From the NCBI GenBank assembly GCA_963965975.1, contig OZ014413.1:1242501-1306500 (forward strand): 64,000 nt of DNA. The letters are read 5' to 3'. The notes below the pieces were generated by a model that did not search any database, was not told the origin of the DNA, and saw only the letters and a list, made by a program, of their open reading frames with translations. The position numbers were made by a program, and so were the translations under genes. Positions 45,461 through 56,985 of this stretch are shown piece after piece; the first letter of the stretch is position 1; the number at the start of each line of letters is the position of its first letter. Source of the stretch: Xestospongia bergquistia (Eukaryota > Porifera > Demospongiae > Haplosclerida > Petrosiidae).

Positions 45461-45699
45461 TCAAAGGCACAGTAGTAATCTTGATATTTCACACCTAATG
45501 GACTGAATACAACGTTTTTGTTCAAATAGTTGTACATACAAACTTCTACAAGTGGTTGGTTATATACTGAATGCTGACATAATAACATGTAATATGATAT
45601 AAGAAAAGACACACCCATTTGAAATAGTACACTAATCATGTGAAAGGGTAAAATTTAATGAAATGACATTTTAGAATAAAAGTAATAATAACTAATTAT

Positions 45700-46573
45700 A
45701 ACCTGAATATGCTAAATAAGAGCAAATTAGGAGTAATGCTGTATAATATATTAATATGAAGAAAAAAAGTACAGTACATAGGAACAACATAACAGCATTG
45801 ATTAGAATCTCCATCAGCACTACAAGACAGTGGTCTTCCATTGATCCTTAAAATATAACTTGGTTTAAAACCTCCTAGAATATTCTAAGTGAATGGGAGT
45901 GTGATCAGAACTGTTAATGTTACATTGTCCTTCACTGAGGAATAATCTGAGTATTATTTGAAGGAACTCATGTCCAAAAGAGATAAGAAATATTGATATT
46001 AAATGTTGATTAATGCATTTATTAACATAGATAGATCCTAAAAAATGAAATATAAATAAATAAATATACTTCATAGTAATTATATGGGTGAAATTTAAGT
46101 GCTCCAAAGAAAAAGAGTTTATAATTATTGTGCTTAGTAGTTAGTACTCTACTAGTACACATATAAACTTACCAATTGGAATCATAGTTACTTGGGCAGA
46201 TACAATTCACACAGACAGTACAGTGTTGACATGTTCTCAAAACAACAATTTCTTTACCAAGTTGATTTTGATACTTTTATAAAGCAAAAGTTCTTTTAAC
46301 AGGTTGATTTCGATACTTTTACAATCGTGAAACAAGATGCCAACATATTGGAGTGAGTATATAAAGGGAAGATTGAGTAGCAATACAAGATAGCAGAAAA
46401 TATATACTATACAATTATATAGTTATACAATACTTACAAAAATGGCGGTAAAGTTACAGTTGTTTTTCTCCATCAATATTATCAATTCTTTCTCTTGTTA
46501 TATTGTTATTTCCTCCATCAAGTAATGAGCTTATTTCTCTATGAGGACCATCACATTGTTCTTCACTGAACAT
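45700..46573 (-). pseudogene. TMEM272-like pseudogene, MFSEEQC type, copy 1
   Basis: From high to low: exon 1 with ATG at 46573 (MFSEEQCDGPHREISSLL) running into a stop after GEKQL; a second exon near 46185-46330 with a tandem YQNQ piece and stops; a last exon near 45745-46037 (SIYVNKC, IFLISFGHEFLQ) with frameshifts and a break before the SCSADGDSNQCC-like loop at 45800-45840. Partner of 50660-51482 in the 4.9-kb duplication. The same exon 1 opens the intact + strand gene at 60300. Confidence 0.75.
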
Positions 46574-47099
46574 TTTGTGTACTCTAGGTATTTATCACAT
46601 AGATCATGTGACTTGTTGAACCTATAGTAGTGTCAAACATTTAATCAGCCACACCTTGTCTATATATAGCTAACATCAGCAGGCCCATTATTTAAAGTGA
46701 TCAATGAACTTGTATATAAACTTGACATTATAATGTTTACAGTTTTGTTAAAAAATAACGATAATAATCTGTGTTATACAAATTTGATGAACATATAATT
46801 GTTTCTATTTATATAACCCATCTGTTCATGTTGATCGATTAACTAATTTACACCAATAGTTAATTATTATTTGTCCAAAAAATTTTAATATATTTTTTGA
46901 GATTAAAAAACATGGATGATATATATACTACAATCTTTGGAAAACAAATGAAATAAGTCCAGCAATACATTTGGAAATAAACTAAACACCAAACTATCAC
47001 ATGACAAGACATAATATCACATGACAAGACATAATATCACATGACAAGACATCTTAACATCATAAGACATTACAATATATACAAGAGAACTAATATCCT
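46574..47099. other. Intergenic region with a 3 x 19-bp repeat
   Basis: A+T-rich spacer. At about 46995-47052 the unit atcacatgacaagacataat is repeated three times. No gene seen. Confidence 0.6.
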
Positions 47100-48426
47100 T
47101 TAAGATGACAAACCCACACAGCAAACACAACAAACAATACAGAAAAAACCAATGGCTGCTATACCATAAATTAACAAGAGAAAAACAAATGAAAAATACA
47201 TTGGAACAGCATCACAGCATAGATTAGAAGCTCCACCAGCACTACAAGACAGCTTGCCTCCATCAACCCAACTATCATAAACACTAAAAGTGTAATAACT
47301 TCCTACAATAATCCAAATGAAAAGAAAAGTGGTGATAAGACTTTCACAAAAGTTTCCGCCCTTTCTTTTTCTTTGTTCATTTTCGTCTTCTCCTCGGCAG
47401 AGACACATTTTAATTATACCCAATGTTGTTTGAAGAAGACTCACGCATCCAAAAACAATAAGAAATATTGGTATTCTATCTTGAATAGTACACTTATGAA
47501 CATAGATTGAACCTAAAGTGAAACATAAATAGATAAACCTTACAGTAATCAGGTAAGTGATAAAAGTGTTCCCAAGAGAAAGGCTTAGTATGTTTTTATT
47601 TAGTATTCCAATAGTACATAGTCTTTAAACTTACCAATTATAATCAAAGTGATTGGTAGAGCAGCCAAAGTAATATAACAACAACCACATAAAACTAGAA
47701 AATCAAGAAACAAATAAATAAAAAAAATAAAAGACATACATGTCTAAATAAATGTATACATTTAAAATTAATATAGGATACTTACATGATTTACAAAGCA
47801 AGTCACAAAGTATACCAGGGATAGTTACTGGTTTACCATCATTACGAGCTTGTCTTACTTGCTCTCTCATTTCTTTCACAGGAAAGAGTTCTTCATATGT
47901 GGGCGGGGCTCCAGAAGGACCTTAAAACCAAAAAATCTAATTTTTGACATGTACATGTATAAAAAATACATGTAAGGATAAAACATGTTATTTTTTATAC
48001 TTATCTCTATTTAATTCATGAGGTAGTTTATGGTACCACATATAGTATAGTCTTGTACAATAGATACTCATATCATCCTAAACCTAATTCAAGTTGTATT
48101 TGAAGTCAATATTAATGTATATGTATATGTCACATGATCTATTAGAGTTGGGGGGGATGTCTTTGAGCTAGAATCTGATGATAAAATTGCAATTTGTCAC
48201 ATGATTCTGAAAAGGACGGGATTAAGAGCAAAAATAGTAAAACAAATAGCTCTTATTGCCAATGACTGACAATGAAAGCAGTTAAAAAAATATCACTGTA
48301 GGTGTCTTATCATGCATTACACAAAAAGACAGCTAACTATAGCAAACAATCGACTTAAAGACGATTGGAATTTTATTTCTTACCCTTCTTCACAGTCTCA
48401 TCATAACTAGGTGGAGGCTCCATCAT
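47100..48426 (-). CDS. TMEM272-like four-helix membrane protein, gene 2
   Basis: Exons 48384-48426, 47786-47920, 47635-47694, 47100-47512; phase 1 introns; 216 aa. ATG at 48426 gives MMEPPPSYDETVKKG. Two PPxY motifs: PPSY in exon 1 and PPTY in exon 2 (APPTYEELFP), so binding to WW-domain proteins is plausible. Exon 3 is helix 1 (CCYITLAALPITLIIIG). Exon 4 starts SIYVHKC, then helix 2 (IPIFLIVFGCVSLLQTTLGI), helix 3 (TTFLFIWIIVGSYYTF), the WVDGGKLSCSAGG and LCCDAVPMYF loop, and helix 4 ending in a Cys-rich tail (CIVCCVCCVG). Stands head to head, 198 bases apart, with the + strand membrane-protein gene at 48625. Confidence 0.78.
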
Positions 48427-48624
48427 TGAGAAGAGACGAATACACAGTCTAACACTCTACAACAAATGGATAATACTGTACAGATAAGTTGCAAAAATAA
48501 CTGCTAAAGTAGCTGTAAATAAATACCAGTCAGGTGACATGACGTCATACACGGATATTTGTAATAACTAATTCAAAGATAACTTTGCGGGCAGTTAATA
48601 ATTAATTTATTGTCGCGTGACAAA
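48427..48624. promoter_or_regulatory. Bidirectional promoter region
   Basis: Only 198 bases separate the start codons of two divergent genes (48426 on -, 48625 on +), so both promoters must lie here or in the first exons. A matching divergent interval exists at 53339-53550. No TATA box or named site is claimed. Confidence 0.6.
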
Positions 48625-49988
48625 ATGGCTATGCTTAGAGAAGTAGAGCACGAAGAGGAGGAAGGCCGAGCTCTTACGCGCGTAACAGACACGGTTGTTA
48701 ACGAAAGAACTGGTCTTGTAACACAACAGCGGACGGTAGCTTATCAAATGCGCAGGGAAGATGGTGGCACAGCAATAGTCATTGGAAGGAGTGTGCATGC
48801 TGCTAGAGTGGTAAGACAGATCAGTTATTTATTTATAGTTAGTTACTTTATTTCTTTTACAGCCGGGATGGATTCAAACTAATGGTAATTTATGTATAAT
48901 AACCAATTCCTCACACCCCCACACATTAACTGATATTCTTTTTTCTGACACGTAGTTAGACAACAACGAAGGCAGACTATTCAAAATCGGAGAGGTTCAA
49001 ACAATCATCAACCAGATCGAAATAATGATCGACTTGGTCTGTTAATATTTAAAGCATGTTGTTCATTGTTCTTTTTGCCTTGCATTATCAATGGTAAGTA
49101 AATAATCTCATAATAAATAAATGTAATCTCATCATTTCATGATCAATATATGATAAAATTAATGATATTGGTCTGCATGATAAAATAGCTGTTAAGTAAT
49201 GTTTATTTTGAAGCAAATACATTCACTTTCATTATCTCTGGTCTCTTGTGTATATAGATCTGTTACTACTCACACTCCAATGTCTTGCACTAGGATCAGC
49301 AATAACAGGAATAGTATTTATTGGTATATTATATACATTATACTTTTAATATATTAAATGTATATACATTGTATTACCTATTGCAAAAAGTTTGCGATTT
49401 TACAAACTTTGTCATTATTATTCTAATAACTTTAAATAGACTCATGTGCCTATCTATGATCACATGTTGCAATAAATATATTAAGTAATACACATGTCAT
49501 ATGTAATATATATATACTAAGTTACTGTATTAGTAGAATTATGATACTTCTTGATACAGCTTATGTTAATCTTATAGACAATAGATTTGCTCTATATTAT
49601 TTTTAATGATGTTTTTTTTACTATAGCACTTGGTCCTATTCATGGTTGTGGTGCCGTATTCTCATTAGGAAGTGTAACAACTATTTTGTTATTATTAATA
49701 GTGTTACTAATGTCTATAGTATGTGTATGTGTTGCTTGTACTGGAGATGAAAGATATAATGCTTGTCGTACCGGCCTCTTCTTTATTGCCTGTTTTCTTG
49801 GCATGTCTTTTCTATTTTTATTAGCAATTAATTCAGCCATTGTTTTTAATCACATTCCCAGTGTTGTACATGGAAATTGTCATTACAGTCAGACTTTATT
49901 GGCTGTTGTTTGTTATTCATATGGACTTGTAATATTTTTCTGTTGTTGTTGGATTGCTTGTTATTCCATTGTAAAGAACATGGACTAA
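48625..49988 (+). CDS. Orphan four-helix membrane protein, family 2, gene 1
   Basis: Five exons: 48625-48810, 48863-48884, 48956-49093, 49258-49323, 49627-49988; 257 aa. The N-terminal 62 residues are soluble (VTDTVVNERTGLVTQQ, then REDGGTAIVIG), followed by PGWIQTN and a polar stretch. A Cys-rich hydrophobic piece (FKACCSLFFLPCII) leads to helix 1 (TLQCLALGSAITGIVF), helices 2 and 3 (ILLLLIVLLMSIVCVC, FIACFLGMSFLFLLAI) and helix 4 (YGLVIFFCCCWIACY). Intron phases and helix spacing resemble the TMEM272-like genes, so the families may be related. ATG at 48625 is chosen because the frame upstream has no ATG. I do not recognise the family. Confidence 0.75.
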
Positions 49989-50659
49989 ACTTGTATAACT
50001 ATTATCACTATTATATGAGATCAAAATTGTTGTTTCATTTCACTTTAATATGTTACTTTGTATAAAACATTATTAAAATATAAATGGAAATGTTCATTCT
50101 GTTTTCTCTATTGCAACATAACAGTTTTTCTGAATATAATAATAGTCTTATTATGTTCTATGGGTTAAGAAAGTTTAGGGGTGGGGCTTGGGAAAAATGT
50201 TAGTGCATAATTTTGTGATACACACCCATTTTGAAATAGTGTATTAATTATGTTGAAGGTAAAGTTCAAAAAAATAAACATAAAACATTTAATTTTTCCT
50301 CAGGACAACCAATACAGAAATCACAACACAACCAAGCAACAAACTATTGGGAACATAATGATGGAATGATACCTCAATTATTTGGAGTAGGTGTAACAAT
50401 CTACATGATCCTGAACACGTAAGGCCTATATTTAAGAGTTTAAGGCTTAGGGCTTAGCTCTCAAAACACTAAACTCATAATATGGATATACCTACTCAAA
50501 GCAATTCGTCTACATGAAAAGCACCATATAGAGAGTCCTTACTAACGACCAGAGTCATCGACTATATTAGGTAGCTAGATGTTGCTTTGATCTTCTAATC
50601 AGGGAAATGACATGTTCATTTAACTATCTGAATATGATGTGTATAACAAAATATTGGAA
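49989..50659. other. Intergenic region in the 4.9-kb duplication
   Basis: 3' flank of two convergent units. 50215-50280 resembles 45605-45665, extending the segmental duplication. No gene supported. Confidence 0.55.
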
Positions 50660-51482
50660 GTAGTGCTGTTAAATATATCAGTAAGAGAGAAATACAGCAT
50701 CACAGCATAGATTAGAATCTCCACCAGCACTACAAGACAGTTGTCCTCCATAGATCCATTTATTATAGCAACCAAATGTTTCAAAACTTCCTACAATATT
50801 CCAAATGAAGAGGAAAATGAGAATAAGATGATCAGAACTGTTTATGTTGCATTGTTCTTCACTGACGAATACTCTGAGTATACTAAATATTTTTCGAAGG
50901 AGACTCACACATCAAAAACCGATAAAAAATATTGGTATTACATGTTGAAAAGTACATTTACCAACATAGACTGATCCTAAAAATGAGATAAACCTCATAG
51001 TAATTATATATAGTAGGTAATAAAAGTATTCTCAAGAGAAAGGTTTAGCATTTAGTATTCTACTAGTATATAGTATAAACTTACCAATTATAAATATAGC
51101 TACTTGGACAGGTTCAATATAACACAGACAGTATAATGTTGACATGTTCTCAAAACAACAATTTCTTATAGCAGGTTGATTTTGATAGTTGTATGAAGTA
51201 ACAGTTCTTTTAACAGGTTGATTTCTATACTTGTATGAAGCACGATGCCAACATATTGGAGTGAGTATATTTATATAAAGGAAAGATTAAGTAACAATAC
51301 AAGATAGAAGAAAATAGATGTTACCATATAGTTATATAATATCTACAAACATGGCAGTAACTCACAGTTGTTTCTGCTCCATCAATATTATCAGTTCCTT
51401 CTCTTGCTATATTGTTATTTCCTCCATCAAGTAATGAGCTTGTTTCTCCATGAGGACCATCACATTGTTCTTCACTGAACAT
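50660..51482 (-). pseudogene. TMEM272-like pseudogene, MFSEEQC type, copy 2
   Basis: Exon 1 from the ATG at 51482 (MFSEEQCDGPHGETSSLL) remains open further than in copy 1; exon 2 at about 51085-51240 reads YRNQPVKRTV and EPVQVAIFIIG to a donor; the last exon at about 50660-50967 reads SVYVGKC and HVIPIFFIGF, then a stop where others have GC of FGCV, then CVSLLRKIF. The rest keeps NKWIYGGQLSCSAGG and LCCDAV but ends early. One stop and a missing segment separate it from a working gene. Confidence 0.75.
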
Positions 51483-52028
51483 TTTGTGTGCTCTAGGGAA
51501 AGTACATCCAATCTGTAATTATCATAGATCATGTGAGTTTAATAGCTTATAGGTTTCAAACATATAATCAGCCACTTAATGACACCATGTCTATATATAG
51601 CTAACATCAGCAGGTGTATTATATAAAATAATCTATGAATTTAAATATAAACTTGACTTTCTAAAGTTTACAATTTTGTTAAAAATAATGATAATAATCT
51701 GTGTTATACAAATATGATGAAGACATATTAATTAAATACTTCTATTAATATCAAATATCTCTTTCTAAATAACCCATCTGTTCATGATGATCAATTAACT
51801 AAATTTACACTATTAATACAATAGTTAATTATTACTTTTAATATATATATTTTTAGATTAAAAAATATGGATGATATATATATATATTCCAATCTTTGGA
51901 AAAAAATTTAGATAAGTCCAGCAATACACTAGGATATAAACTACACAACAAACTATCACATGACAAGACATAATATCACATGATAAGATGTCCTAACATC
52001 ATGAGACATTACAAAACATACAAGGGAA
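51483..52028. other. Intergenic region matching 46.6-47.1 kb
   Basis: Second copy of the spacer at 46574-47099, with two of the atcacatgacaagacataat units. No gene seen. Confidence 0.6.
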
Positions 52029-53338
52029 CTAACGTTTTCTAACACATATAACTCCACAGCAAAAACAAAAACAAGTAATGGCTATTATACCCCAAATTAA
52101 CAAGAGAAAAAAAAACGAAAAATACATCGGAACAGCATCACAGCATAGATTAGAAGCTCCACCAGAACTACAAGACAGCTTGCCTCCATCAACCCAACTA
52201 TCATAGAAACTAAAAGTGGAAAAACTAAAAAAAAAAACAAAAATGAAAAGAAGACCGGCGGCAAAAATTTCAAGACGGATCCAATTCAGTCTTTCTTTTT
52301 GTTCGTGAAGATTTTCTCCACAGATGGACATTTTAAGTATACCAAATGCTGTTTGAAGAAGACCCACACATCCCAAAATAATAAGATCTATTGGTATTCT
52401 GTCTTGAATAGTACACTTATGAGCATAGATTGAACCTAAAATGAAACATAAATAGATAAACCTTGAAGTAATTAGGTAAGTGATAAAGGCATTCCCAAGG
52501 GAAAGGGGTGTATTTTTATTTAGTATTCCAATAGTACATAGTCTATAAACTTACCAATTATAATCAAAGTGATTGATAGAGCGCCCCAAACAATATAACA
52601 ACCACCACATAAAACTAGAAAACCAAGACGCAAATAAATAAACCAAATAAAAGACATACATGTATAAATAAATATATAAATTTAAAAATTATTATAGCAT
52701 ACTTACATGATTTACAAAGCAACATTACAAGAATAGTTACTGGGTTCCTATCATTACGAGCTTCTCTTACATAGTCTCTCATTTCTTCCACAGGAAAGAG
52801 TTCTTCATATGTGGCTGGGGCTCCAAAAGGACCTATAAATCAAAAGTCAAATTGTTTACATGTATGTGTATAAAAATACATGTAAGGACAAAACATGTTA
52901 TATTTTTATACTTATCTCTATTTAATTCATGAGGTAGCTTATGTTACCGCATATAGTATAGTCTTGTACAATAGATACTCATTTCATCCCAAACCTAATT
53001 CAAATTGTACTTGAGGTTGATATTAATGTATATTATATATATGTCACATTAGAGTAAGGGGGAATGTCTTGGAGCTAGAATCTGGTACTAAAATTGTAAT
53101 TTGTCATATGATTATGAAAAAGATGGGATTAAGAGCAAAAATAATGAAACAAATAGCTCTTATTGCCAATGAATGACAATGAAAGCAGTTAAGAGTTAAA
53201 AATATATCACAATAGATGTCTATCATGTATTACACAAAATGACAGCTAACTACAGTAAACAATAGACTAAAAATGATTGGAATTTTATTTCTTATACTTC
53301 TTCACATTTTCATCATAACTAGGTGGAGGCTCCATCAT
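52029..53338 (-). CDS. TMEM272-like membrane protein, gene 3 (splice problem)
   Basis: Duplicate of gene 2. Exons 2-4 (52707-52832, 52555-52614, 52029-52435) keep frame: AYEEL-type exon 2, helix 1, SIYAHKC, helix 2 (DLIILGCVGLLQTAFGI), a much altered helix 3 (LLFIFVFFFSFSTF), WVDGGKLSCSSGG, LCCDAVPMYFSFFF, tail CVRKR. Exon 1 starts at 53338 (MMEPPPSYDENVKK), but the gene 2 donor GGTAAG has become GTATAAG one base earlier; using it shifts the frame and reading on hits a stop at once. A cryptic donor would be needed. Exon 2 also lost its PPxY (PATY for PPTY). Could be a young pseudogene. Confidence 0.6.
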
Positions 53339-53550
53339 TGAGAAGAGACAAATGCACAGTTTTATACTCTACAACCAATGAATAGTACAGAAAAGTCTTA
53401 CGTGGCAAAAATAGCTGCTAAATACCAGTCTGTTGACATGACGTACAGACATGCCTATTTGAAATAACTAATCTGGAAAATAAATTTAATAACTTTTGCG
53501 GGCAGTTTATAATTAATTTATTGTTGCTCTTTAAAATTATCCCGTGACAA

Positions 53551-54160
53551 AATGGCTATGCTTAGAACACAAAGAGCAGGAAGGCAGAATACGGAAGCCA
53601 AAGGCGGACATTTCAATACCCAATTATACTTTCCATCGTTCAATGAAGTTAAGCCCGAACACCGCAAGCTGTCTCTTAGAATAGAGCGAAGTGACATGTT
53701 TCCAGTTAGAATGGGGATATAGGATTTTAGTTGTTAAATATTCCATCGAAGGATAGAAATTAGAATTGGAATATTGTTTGAAAACTTCAAAGTAGAATTA
53801 GAATATTTTTTGAAAACTTGAAAGCAGAGTATGAAATTGGGGATGTCTGCCTTTGGCTTACACTTGTAACAGACGTGGTTGTTAACAATAGGGCTGGTCT
53901 TGTAACACATCAGCAGACAGTAGCTTATCAAATATGCAGGGAAGGTGGTAACACAGCAATAGCAATTGGAAGGAGTGTGCGAGCTGCTAGAATGGTAAGG
54001 TAGATCTATTATTTATAGTTGGTTTATTCTTTTACAGCAGGGATGGATTCAAACTAATGGTAACTTATGTATAACAACTGATTCCACACACCCCTACAGA
54101 TTAACTGATATTCTTTATTTCTGACATGCAGTTAGTCAACAACGAAGCTTATAAATCAAC
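53551..54160 (+). pseudogene. Family 2 membrane-protein pseudogene split by a TIR element
   Basis: Duplicate of the first three exons of 48625-49988. ATGGCTATGCTTAGA begins at 53551, then the frame is interrupted by the element at 53590-53861. It resumes as VTDVVVNNRAGLVTHQQ to a donor at about 53996; the short exon (GWIQTN) is at about 54037-54059, and homology ends soon after VRQQR- or VSQQR-like sequence near 54150. All helix-coding exons are missing. Confidence 0.85.
53590..53861. mobile_element. Terminal-inverted-repeat element, copy 2, in an exon
   Basis: Ends acggaagccaaaggcggacat and, inverted, gtaagccaaaggcagacat. Inserted in the first exon of the family 2 pseudogene between GGAAGGC and TAACAGAC, as shown by the uninterrupted paralogue at 48658-48690. 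Same family as 45077-45376. Confidence 0.82.
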
Positions 54161-54589
54161 CAATTAATTTTTACAGTGTTAAGTTGATATACAGAATCTC
54201 ACGCTCTGACAATCAACTAAAGAGCTTGTCATTAGTATATTAGTAATAAGAACAGAGTGTTGTTTATTAAAGTTCTCAGTATATATCATTATGTATTATA
54301 ATAATTAGGCAATTAAAATGACTACAGATCAGTTAAAGAAATGGAACATATTTTAATTAGTACTGTGTACTAAAAATTAACATTACATAATGAGATTGTA
54401 TCCCTATATCAATACTAAAGAAACACAAAAGTCCTGTGTATAACAATGCAAAATTCCCTGGTATATCCCCTCTACAACTATTATACAAATATGGGCGTCA
54501 ATATTTACATGTATTGTAATAACTCATTTTCATGCAGGTCATACATGTCTCCTATTCTATATAATTAACATACTATTCCCATATATAAC
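54161..54589. other. Truncation junction region
   Basis: From about 54370 the sequence matches the fourth intron of the gene at 56986-58767 (57724-57950), but the last exon that should follow is absent. Between 54161 and 54360 nothing is recognised. Confidence 0.6.
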
Positions 54590-55386
54590 AATTTCCCAAA
54601 GGACTTATTAGTGAAAACCACGAATAGATCGATAGCTACCAGATTACAAACTTGCAGAGATCAATTAAAGATCTATTAAAGAATTAAATACAACATTCAC
54701 ATACATCACATGATCTAATGTAAACAATTATCATAACTAATTGGATTTACTTACTATGATATACAAAAGGTAAGAAACAAAGGAGACAGCAAAATTTAAA
54801 CAAAGATAGTATAGGATTATTACCTTCATATTCCTGTATTTGTTGAGATGAACGATCACTCTGCTGTTGAGAATGCACTGCAAAATGGAACAAAATGAGT
54901 GAAGTAATGATGATGCATGGCAAAAATACAGACTGACATTAACTTTCTACCATTGAACAATACCATCATTTGTAACCACTGCTGTTTTATTGGTTGGCAA
55001 AAAGTGAACAACGTTTATTTTTCACAGTGAATAACAGGATAGATAGATTGATATTACAATGATTAATATTAAAAACCAAGGGAGGAATAAATTTTGATTG
55101 CTTACAATTGTTTTGAATCCATGTTGGCTGTAGTGATCATGAAAGAAAACGAACATATTATATAAATATAAGTACTTAGATATAAAGATGTACTGACCAT
55201 TCTAACAGCTCGGATTCTTTTTTCCACCACAATTGCAGTCCCACCATCCTCTGTAGGAACTCGAACTGCAATTCTCTCTCTTTCTACTATTAAACCAGTC
55301 CTTGAATCAACAACATGGTCGACTACACGACCAACAGCAACATCTCCTTCTCTAACTACTTCTACCTCATATCCAACATACGCCAT
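54590..55386 (-). pseudogene. Family 2 membrane-protein gene, 3' truncated
   Basis: Exons 55198-55386 (ATG at 55386, MAYVGYEVEVVREGDVAVG), 55106-55127 (PTWIQNN) and 54755-54877 (HSQQQSDRSSQQ to FKFCCLLCFLPFV) are in good order. Exon 4, at about 54594-54655, carries a stop (TAA right after CTT) and a one-base loss relative to its paralogue at 57953-58018, and the last exon with helices 2-4 is missing. It could at most give a soluble N-terminal piece with one hydrophobic segment. Confidence 0.75.
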
Positions 55387-55810
55387 TTTACACTAGATAT
55401 TGATAGTGGGGGGAGCCTATTCATGCCGATTGGTTGATTTAATACGTCTGGTTTAATTATACAGGTTGTATATGCAAAAGGTAAATTTAACTCATTTTAA
55501 TTACTAATGTATTATGAAATTCATTATTTATGTAGCTACATAAATTATTAGTATATTATAAGTTAGCTAATCAATTTTTACCGGTATTTAATTATACTTA
55601 ATACATTAAAACAGGTTAAATATATACAAAGCCAATATGATTTATGAATATAGTTTTTATATAATTATATTTAAAATCATATTCTGTTGTATATGATATA
55701 TATAGTTGGCTGACTATATAGCTTGATGCATCATTGAATGCATAACAAATATTAATTACTACCTTAAAACAAAGAACCATTAAAAACCATTCATAATATT
55801 AGTTCATGAA
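55387..55810. other. Intergenic A+T-rich spacer
   Basis: Upstream flank of the truncated family 2 gene. No open frame, repeat or RNA gene recognised. Confidence 0.5.
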
Positions 55811-56701
55811 TCATATGCTAATTTTATCTTTAAAGAACTTTCTGCCTATAGACACAAACCAACTAAAACTAACAAAGACAATCAGTCCATATGAAAACCC
55901 TTCCAATTTGACAAGTGTTGCACTGCAGATACTTACAACCATGATCTTCATGACTATTAATATGTTCATCTTTAAAGGTTTGTTACAGTAATAATAATAA
56001 CAATAATGTACTATACAATACTTAAAGTACTTAACAATTGCAACAACAAAATACAATGAGCAAAAGGCTTTGCATTGATTCATTTGAAATAGGCACACAA
56101 AGATGTTTTCCTGTGACGGACAGAAACGACCTGAACAATAAAGGTATAGGTCCAACAACTGTGTACATGAAATTATTGTTAGAATAATATATATGTAATT
56201 TAGAATATTATATCTAAATTATAAAAACTCTGATTTGCTAGATTATATACACAATGTTGACCTGTATATAGACAATTGAATTTACACTGCCATAATCTGT
56301 GCACATACTATATAGATCAGGTATTTGATCATTGACGACAACAACTTTCCCATATCTTACCAATTAATAAAACTAGTACAATGATGACTACAAGTGTAGA
56401 AACTTGGATATTAGTTTTAAAAAGTCAATGAAATGAATGATATTGATATACAATGCCTTTTCTTAAAATTACTTACTGTTTATTATACAAAGTAAAACAC
56501 AAAGATGACAGTAGTATCTAAATAAAGCATATCATTGATCATCATATTCTTGTTGATGAGTATTGATAGACAAATATAAACAATTAAGTATTGCTGGAAG
56601 TTTCCAAATATCCTTTTGTTAAAAATAAAAAGAAGAGAAAAGCAGACTGGAAGAAAGACAGGAGAGAATCCAATGAGGAGGAAAGTGACATATATTAACA
56701 A
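55811..56701 (-). pseudogene. Scattered exon remnants of a family 2 gene
   Basis: Pieces on the - strand: LDTTVIFVFYFV before a donor-like site near 56474-56525; NIQVSTLVVIIVLVLLI (56362-56412), matching exon 4 of 56986-58767 and ending at a donor; and VKLEGFSYGLIVFVSFSWF near 55850-55905, matching the last helix (GFSYGLIVFFCYCW). The intervening helices are not recognisable, and no N-terminal exons lie upstream. Confidence 0.6.
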
Positions 56702-56805
56702 TAATAACTAATTAGAGATACATGTGGTAGTAATGACATAATTTAGTTAATTTCTATTATGAGGCAATGCAACAATTAAGCATCATATACTGTGTATGTC
56801 TGCAT

Positions 56806-56890
56806 GGTGAATGTGTGGTATTAAAATTTGCTAACATAATATTAAAAAGTTTTTTCAATAGCTATTATAGTTAAGGAACTATATATTACA
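56806..56890. repeat. Direct repeat left of a family 2 gene
   Basis: About 80 bases from gtgtggtattaaaatttgc match 59048-59130 with few changes. The two copies bracket the gene at 56986-58767. Confidence 0.85.
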
Positions 56891-56985
56891 ATTACAATAC
56901 AAAATCATCAAAAGTGCTAAAACAAAATACATAGTAATTTATATTGTATAATACCAAAACAGTAGAGGATCAAAGAGTAACAATT

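Noticed and set aside
48610-48624. Upstream extension of the family 2 gene at 48625
   Set aside because: It would need TTG as start; the ATG at 48625 fits and is shared with the duplicate at 53551.
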